From Phytoactinopolyspora alkaliphila (GTDB taxonomy: Bacteria; Actinomycetota; Actinomycetes; Jiangellales; Jiangellaceae), in contig NZ_JAAGOB010000018.1 of assembly GCF_010550695.1 (NCBI RefSeq), forward strand, positions 34,195-98,194: a stretch of DNA of 64,000 nt, read 5' to 3'. Positions 59,719 to 64,000 of the stretch are shown here, one piece after another (the first letter of the stretch is position 1; every line of letters begins with the position of its first letter). Under the pieces are notes generated by a model that did no database searches, was not told the origin of the DNA, and saw only the letters and a program-made list of their open reading frames with translations. The translations under genes were made by a program, and so were the position numbers.

Positions 59719-61523
59719 TCGTCTTCGACGAGATGTCCCTGCGCTACGACGAGGGTGCTCCTCCGGTGCTGCGCGACGTCGACCTCCAGATCGCCGAGGG
59801 TGAGCTGTGTCTCGTCGTCGGGCACACGGGTTCCGGCAAGTCCAGCCTGCTGCGTACGGTCAACGGCCTGGTCCCGCACTTCAGCGGCGGTATCCTCTCC
59901 GGCCGGGTCCTCGTAGAGAGCCGCGACACCCGCACGCACCGCCCGCGCGACCTCGCCGACGTGGTCGGCTTCGTCGGCCAGGACCCGCGAGCCGGCTTCG
60001 TCGCGGAGGTGGTCGAGGACGAGCTGGCGTTCGGCATGGAATGGCTGGGCCTCGCACCCGACGTCATGCGCCGGCGCGTGGAGGAGACGCTGGACCTCCT
60101 GGGGCTCGCCGACGTCCGTCGCCGCGCCCTGTCGACGCTCTCCGGCGGCCAGCGGCAACGGGTCGCGATCGGGGCCGTGCTGGCCGCTCATCCCCGCATC
60201 CTCGTGCTCGACGAGCCGACCTCGGCGCTGGACCCGCAGGCAGCGGAGGATGTCCTCGCCGCGCTCCACCGGCTGGTCCACGATCTGGGCACCACCGTGC
60301 TGCTCGCTGAACACCGCCTCGAGCGGGTGGTCCAGTATGCCGATCACGTCCTCTACCTTCCGGGTGACGGGAAGGTGATCGACGGCGCCCCTGGCGAGAT
60401 CATGAGGACGGCTACCGTGGCACCGCCGGTGGTTGAGCTCGGCAAGCTGGCCGAGTGGTCGCCCCTGCCGCTGTCCATCCGCGACGCACGGCGGGCGGCC
60501 TCCGGACTGCGAGAGCGCCTGGCCGATGTCGACCCGGGTGTGGGTGCGCGGGCGATCACCGTCATCCAGGAGCACCGCGGGTCCGCCGGGAGCACACCAG
60601 GAACCGAGGCCACCGGTCAGCGGCGAGGACCCTGGTGGCGGCCGTTCAGCCGATTCCGGCCGGGTCATCACGCGCAGGCAGCGCTGCCGGCCGGCACCTC
60701 AGGCGACCTGAGCGTGTCCGACGGCGGCGGTGCCGGTCACGCCTCCGTCGGGCGCACCGGCGCGGTCCTGGCCGAGGTCAGCGGACTCGCGGTGCGGTAC
60801 GGCGAGACGGTGGCGTTGCGTGGCGTCGATGTGGTGATTCACGGGCACGAGGTGGTGGCGGTGATGGGCCGCAACGGCGCGGGGAAGTCGTCGCTTCTCG
60901 GCGCCATGGCCGGGCTGATCGAGCCCGCGGCCGGCTCTGTCCGTGTCGGCGGCATCGATCCGCGCTCCGCCGAGCCCTCCGCCGCGATCCGGACCACCGG
61001 CATGGTGCCGCAGGAACCGACCGACCTGCTCTACGCCGACAGCGTCGCCTCCGAGTGCCACGACGCCGACCACGATACCGGCGCCGCGCCGGGCAGCTGC
61101 CGGTCGCTGCTGTCCAGGCTGGCACCGGAGATCGACGACCGGACGCACCCGCGTGACCTGTCCGAAGGGCAGCGACTCGCGCTGGCCCTCGCCGTCGTCC
61201 TGGTCGCCCGGCCGCCGCTGGTCCTGCTCGACGAACCCACCCGAGGCCTGGACTATCCGGCGAAGCGGCGACTCGCGGGAATCCTTCGTGGCCTTGCGGC
61301 CGAGGGCCACGGCGTGGTCCTGGCCACCCACGACGTCGAGCTCGTCGCGGACTTGGCCACGCGCGTCGTCGTCATCGCCGACGGCGAGGCGGTGGCGGAC
61401 GGCGAGACCGCGGACGTGGTGGTCGGCTCACCCACCTTCGCGCCTCAGGTGGCCAAGATCATGGCTCCCCTACCGTGGCTCACCGTCGGCCAGGTCGAAT
61501 CCGCGCTCGAGGCCGTTCCATGA
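59715..61523 (+). CDS. ECF transporter ATPase, two fused nucleotide-binding domains
   Basis: This 602-residue tandem ABC ATPase has domain 1 at about residues 1-235 with Walker A GHTGSGKSS, signature LSGGQ and Walker B LVLDEPTSALD, and domain 2 at about 365-590 with Walker A GRNGAGKSS, a modified signature LSEGQ and Walker B LLDEPTRGLD. A variable linker of roughly 130 residues joins them. The fused form replaces separate EcfA1 and EcfA2. The altered signature and a short Q-loop region suggest asymmetric activity. Overlaps EcfT and the S component by ATGA. Confidence 0.9.
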   Translation: MIVFDEMSLRYDEGAPPVLRDVDLQIAEGELCLVVGHTGSGKSSLLRTVNGLVPHFSGGILSGRVLVESRDTRTHRPRDLADVVGFVGQDPRAGFVAEVVEDELAFGMEWLGLAPDVMRRRVEETLDLLGLADVRRRALSTLSGGQRQRVAIGAVLAAHPRILVLDEPTSALDPQAAEDVLAALHRLVHDLGTTVLLAEHRLERVVQYADHVLYLPGDGKVIDGAPGEIMRTATVAPPVVELGKLAEWSPLPLSIRDARRAASGLRERLADVDPGVGARAITVIQEHRGSAGSTPGTEATGQRRGPWWRPFSRFRPGHHAQAALPAGTSGDLSVSDGGGAGHASVGRTGAVLAEVSGLAVRYGETVALRGVDVVIHGHEVVAVMGRNGAGKSSLLGAMAGLIEPAAGSVRVGGIDPRSAEPSAAIRTTGMVPQEPTDLLYADSVASECHDADHDTGAAPGSCRSLLSRLAPEIDDRTHPRDLSEGQRLALALAVVLVARPPLVLLDEPTRGLDYPAKRRLAGILRGLAAEGHGVVLATHDVELVADLATRVVVIADGEAVADGETADVVVGSPTFAPQVAKIMAPLPWLTVGQVESALEAVP

Positions 61524-62386
61524 CCGTCGGCCGACGTCCCGGTCATCCGACGGACTCGCCACCGGCGCTCCCGGGCCAGGTGGTGTCCGTGCTGCGGATG
61601 GGTCCGCGGAGCGTCGCCGCGCTGGGTCTGGTCTCGCTCGTGGGGCTCGCCTCTTTCGGCTGGCCGCTGTTCATCGGCGCCGACGCCGCTCTGGCTCACT
61701 CCGGTGACGCGCCGTGGCTGTTCGCCGCACTCCTCCCCCTGCTGTTGCTCATCGTGCTCGCACAGCTCACCGAGGGCGGCATGGACGCCAAGGCGGTGGC
61801 CCTGCTGGGGGTGCTCGCGGCCCTGGGGACCGGGTTACGGGTCCTGGGCGGGGGCGCGGGCGGGCTCGAGCCGGTGTTCTTCCTGTTCGTTCTTGCCGGA
61901 CGTGTGCTCGGGCCGGGATTCGGTTTCGTGCTCGGCCAGCTCACCCTCCTGGCAAGCGCCCTGGTGACTGGTGGCGTCGGCCCGTGGCTGCCGTTCCAGA
62001 TGATGGCCGCGGGCTGGATCGCACTGCTGGCGGGTCTCCTCCCACCGATGCGTGGCCGGGGTGAGATCCTGCTGCTCGCCGCGTACGGCGCCGTCGCTGG
62101 CCTGCTCTACGGCGTGCTGATCAACCTGTGGTTCTGGCCGTTCGTCAGCTACGCGGACACCGGTATCAGTTATGTGGCGGGTGCACCGGTCACGGAGAAT
62201 TTGGCGCGCTACGCCGCGTTCCTCGTCGCCACGTCGCTCGGATGGGACGTTACTCGCGCGGCGTTCACAGCCGTGTTCTGCTTGGTGGCGGGCCGGCCAG
62301 TCCTGGCGGCGCTTCGGCGCGCCGCTCGCCGGGCCAGATTCGAGCTCGCCCATCAGCCGCATCAGGCCCCAACCGGCACGAGCTAG
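61520..62386 (+). CDS. ECF transporter substrate-specificity (S) component, probably cobalamin
   Basis: This 288-residue integral membrane S component has about six to eight hydrophobic segments (FVLAGRVLGPGFGFVLGQLTLLASALVTGGVGPWLPFQMMAAGWIALLAG is the conserved core in pieces; start MTVGRRPGHP). It resembles CbrT-like proteins. The control by a cobalamin riboswitch and the SCO2322-type partner point to cobalamin or a precursor as substrate; cobalt is less likely because CbiN-like features are absent. ATGA overlap with the ATPase gene. It is the last gene of the riboswitch-controlled unit. Confidence 0.82.
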   Translation: MTVGRRPGHPTDSPPALPGQVVSVLRMGPRSVAALGLVSLVGLASFGWPLFIGADAALAHSGDAPWLFAALLPLLLLIVLAQLTEGGMDAKAVALLGVLAALGTGLRVLGGGAGGLEPVFFLFVLAGRVLGPGFGFVLGQLTLLASALVTGGVGPWLPFQMMAAGWIALLAGLLPPMRGRGEILLLAAYGAVAGLLYGVLINLWFWPFVSYADTGISYVAGAPVTENLARYAAFLVATSLGWDVTRAAFTAVFCLVAGRPVLAALRRAARRARFELAHQPHQAPTGTS

Positions 62387-62581
62387 TCCTGGTCATCATC
62401 GCCGCCCGCACGAGCGTGGTCGGTGTGGCGGGTGGCTACCGTCGCCGACGCACGAAGGGATGACGGTCACAGGCGCCGAGCGCCGGTAGCGGGTGCGCTC
62501 ATGACAGCAGCCTTGACAATTCATCCGTCATACTGTTGTCTCCAGGGTAAAGACGGATGCCGGGCGCGAGCGGAGTTATGC

Positions 62582-63844
62582 GTGCATTCTTCCTCTGCCG
62601 GGCCTGACCGCCCGCTTCTGCACGACCCCGATCTTCGCCGCTACGTGGCGGCTCGACTCGTCTCGCTCGCCGGTTCGGCCATCACGTACGTCGTCATGCC
62701 GGTCCTGGTGTACAGCCTCACCCAGTCGGCTACCTGGACCGCCATGGTGGCCGTCGTCGAGGGCATTCCGTACCTGGTCACGGGGTTATGGGCCGGGCTG
62801 CTGGCGGACCGGTTCGAACGCCGGCGCGTGATGATCGGCGCGGACATCGCCGCCGCCCTTGTGCTGTTCAGCATCCCGCTGGCCGCCTGGGCGGGCCAGC
62901 TCACGGCCGTGCACGTCCTGCTGGCCGCGTTCGCGGCGCAGACCGTCTTCGTCTTCTTCGACGCCGCCAATCTCGGAGCACTTCCCAGCCTGGTACCGCG
63001 CCGTCGGCTGCCGTCGGCGAATTCGGTCATCGCCGGCGGCGGAACCGTCGTGGAGGCCACCGTTCCCGCCCTCGCCGGTCTCCTGCTCGTCGTGATGACA
63101 CCGTCGTCGCTGATCGTGATCGACGCCGTCACGTTCGTGGCCTCGGCGTTACTGGTGCGCGGCATCATCCGGCCGCTGAGCCATGCCCGGACGCAGCGGC
63201 CGCAGACCGGGCGTGCCGCCATCGCCGAAGGACTCCGTTTCATTCTCGACCACCCGGTATTGCGGCATATGACCGTGATCGGGTCCCTGGTGGCCTTCAG
63301 CGGTGGCTCGCTGGTCGGCATCCTGGTGGTGTGGGCGGACCGGAGCCTTGGCGTGCGCGACGGTGACTGGCGGCTGGGCTTCGTCTTCGCTGCGTGGGGC
63401 GCCGGCGCGATCGTCGGGAGCATGGTGATGCCGCGCCTGGTCTACCGGCTGGGCGGTGTCCGGGCCGCACTCGTCTGCCTGCCCCTCTCCGGCCTCGGTG
63501 GGGTGTCCACTGCCCTGGCGACAAGCTGGTTGTCCGGGGTGCTGGCCATCGCGGCGTGGGGCGCCGCCTACATGGTGGTCGCGGCGACGTCGGTGACCCT
63601 GCGCCAGCAGGTCACGCCGGAGCCATTGATGAGCCGGGTGATGACGATCGGGCGGATGACCTCGTTCGGCGCCGGGTTCCCCGCGGGAGCGCTGACTGTG
63701 GGGATGCTGGCGGACCGCCTCGACGTGGCGTCGGCATTGTTGGTATGCCAGCTCAGCATCGCACTCGCGACTCTGATCGGCTGGTTGTCTCCGTTGCGCA
63801 CGGCGCCCCGGACGCTGACCATGCCCGAAGATGCCCCGCACTAG
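62582..63844 (+). CDS. MFS transporter, probable drug exporter
   Basis: This 420-residue major facilitator protein has 12 hydrophobic segments; the loop 2-3 motif reads GLWAGLLADRFERRRVM, and the C-terminal half carries a weaker version (GMLADRLDVAS). It resembles MFS_3/enterobactin-exporter-like actinobacterial transporters; substrate unknown. GTG 62582 has CGGAG six bases upstream. ATG 62501 is in frame but lies before the TTGACA at 62513-62518, a possible -35 element, so the shorter form is preferred. No regulator gene is adjacent within the window. Confidence 0.83.
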   Translation: MHSSSAGPDRPLLHDPDLRRYVAARLVSLAGSAITYVVMPVLVYSLTQSATWTAMVAVVEGIPYLVTGLWAGLLADRFERRRVMIGADIAAALVLFSIPLAAWAGQLTAVHVLLAAFAAQTVFVFFDAANLGALPSLVPRRRLPSANSVIAGGGTVVEATVPALAGLLLVVMTPSSLIVIDAVTFVASALLVRGIIRPLSHARTQRPQTGRAAIAEGLRFILDHPVLRHMTVIGSLVAFSGGSLVGILVVWADRSLGVRDGDWRLGFVFAAWGAGAIVGSMVMPRLVYRLGGVRAALVCLPLSGLGGVSTALATSWLSGVLAIAAWGAAYMVVAATSVTLRQQVTPEPLMSRVMTIGRMTSFGAGFPAGALTVGMLADRLDVASALLVCQLSIALATLIGWLSPLRTAPRTLTMPEDAPH

Positions 63845-63880
63845 CCCCGTGCCACGCCCGCTCCACCCCGCTCCAAATGA

Positions 63881-64000
63881 GGCTCTTGTGACATGTCCGT
63901 GGGTGGGTTGAGCGTGTCATAGCAGCGCACGCCGTTCTTTCCGCCTAGGTTTTTGATTGTCGAAGATCAAAAACAAGGTGTGAGGAGAACGGCGTGCGTG
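63881..64000 (+). other. Structured leader and start of a gene cut by the window edge; possible insertion-sequence end
   Basis: From GGCTCTTGTGACATG (63881), similar to ISL3-type terminal repeats that begin GGCTCTT, the DNA runs into two nested inverted repeats. The outer stem is CGCACGCCGTTCT (63926-63938) with AGAACGGCGTGCG (63986-63998), and the inner stem is GTTTTTGAT (63949-63957) with ATCAAAAAC (63966-63974). The outer right arm contains a GAGGAGA-type ribosome-binding site boundary (63982-63988) and a GTG at 63994, or 63998, where a gene would start. The structure would hide the start codon. Identity of the gene cannot be told; a transposase is a guess. Confidence 0.4.

Noticed and set aside
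59487..60671. Minus-strand frame of 394 codons opposite the ECF ATPase gene
   Set aside because: The Walker motifs of the ATPase are on the plus strand, and overlapping starts and stops tie it to its neighbours.
62513..62540. Possible operator with GACAA/TTGTC arms before the MFS gene
   Set aside because: Only five bases match on each side and the interior shows no symmetry, so it is not better than chance.

Overview
The window is dense, GC-rich chromosomal DNA from an actinobacterium. Many genes start with GTG or TTG, and neighbouring genes overlap by ATGA or GTGA. Diagnostic genes are a cytochrome bc1-aa3 supercomplex with diheme QcrC, a PimB-like mannosyltransferase, a RipA-like NlpC/P60 hydrolase, pspA-pspAA-htpX-pspAB, and DUF3043 and SCO2322-type proteins. 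The genus cannot be fixed from sequence alone. The N-acetylglutaminylglutamine (NAGGN) osmolyte genes suggest a salt- or drought-tolerant soil lineage; a Jiangella-like organism is a guess. No rRNA, tRNA, CRISPR array or complete insertion sequence was seen.

Layout. 1-2.8 kb: NAGGN synthesis (asparagine-synthase-like amidotransferase, cut by the window edge, and GNAT/ATP-grasp synthetase). 2.9-4.4 kb: M48 protease. 4.5-8.1 kb: PucR-type regulator divergent from a cytosine deaminase/permease pair. 8.2-9.4 kb: dihydrofolate-reductase-like enzyme divergent from a TetR regulator, with a clear operator. 9.5-10.6 kb: the M42 peptidase that normally accompanies the NAGGN genes, here detached from them. 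10.7-15.2 kb: acyltransferase, esterase, glucokinase and SRPBCC genes. 16.0-18.2 kb: two-component system. 18.4-24.8 kb: mannosyltransferase, cell-wall hydrolase, NYN protein and exonuclease/GIY-YIG protein. 25-34.6 kb: trpD, then the respiratory block ctaE-qcrCAB facing ctaCDF. 34.7-40.4 kb: cysteine desulfurase, TusA-like protein, erpA, glycerate kinase and nadA. 42.2-49.8 kb: a sialic-acid acquisition locus (secreted sialidase, Tat-exported mutarotase, GntR/FadR regulator, ABC transporter without ATPase). 50.0-52.7 kb: envelope-stress operon pspA-pspAA-htpX-pspAB. 52.9-57.5 kb: DUF3043, GNAT, aldo/keto reductase and TPM-domain genes. 57.6-62.4 kb: a cobalamin riboswitch followed by an SCO2322-type surface protein and an ECF vitamin transporter. 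62.6-63.8 kb: MFS exporter. The last 120 bases hold nested inverted repeats and a ribosome-binding site leading into a gene that runs off the window.

The least explained content is intergenic. One palindrome family has three copies: a perfect 88-bp palindrome at 8045-8132, an imperfect 100-bp copy at 15393-15492 and a decayed copy at 38768-38843. A second motif, close to TCACCTGATCGT, occurs as clustered inverted pairs at 18.3, 24.9-25.0 and 49.8-50.0 kb, with a lone copy at 40.4 kb. Most copies of both families lie between convergent genes, which suggests repetitive extragenic elements used as, or tolerated at, bidirectional transcript ends. Smaller puzzles are a run of 18-27 bp tandem units after the acyltransferase stop codon, a doubled palindromic operator before an esterase-like gene, and a palindrome overlapping the promoter of the sialic-acid regulator.
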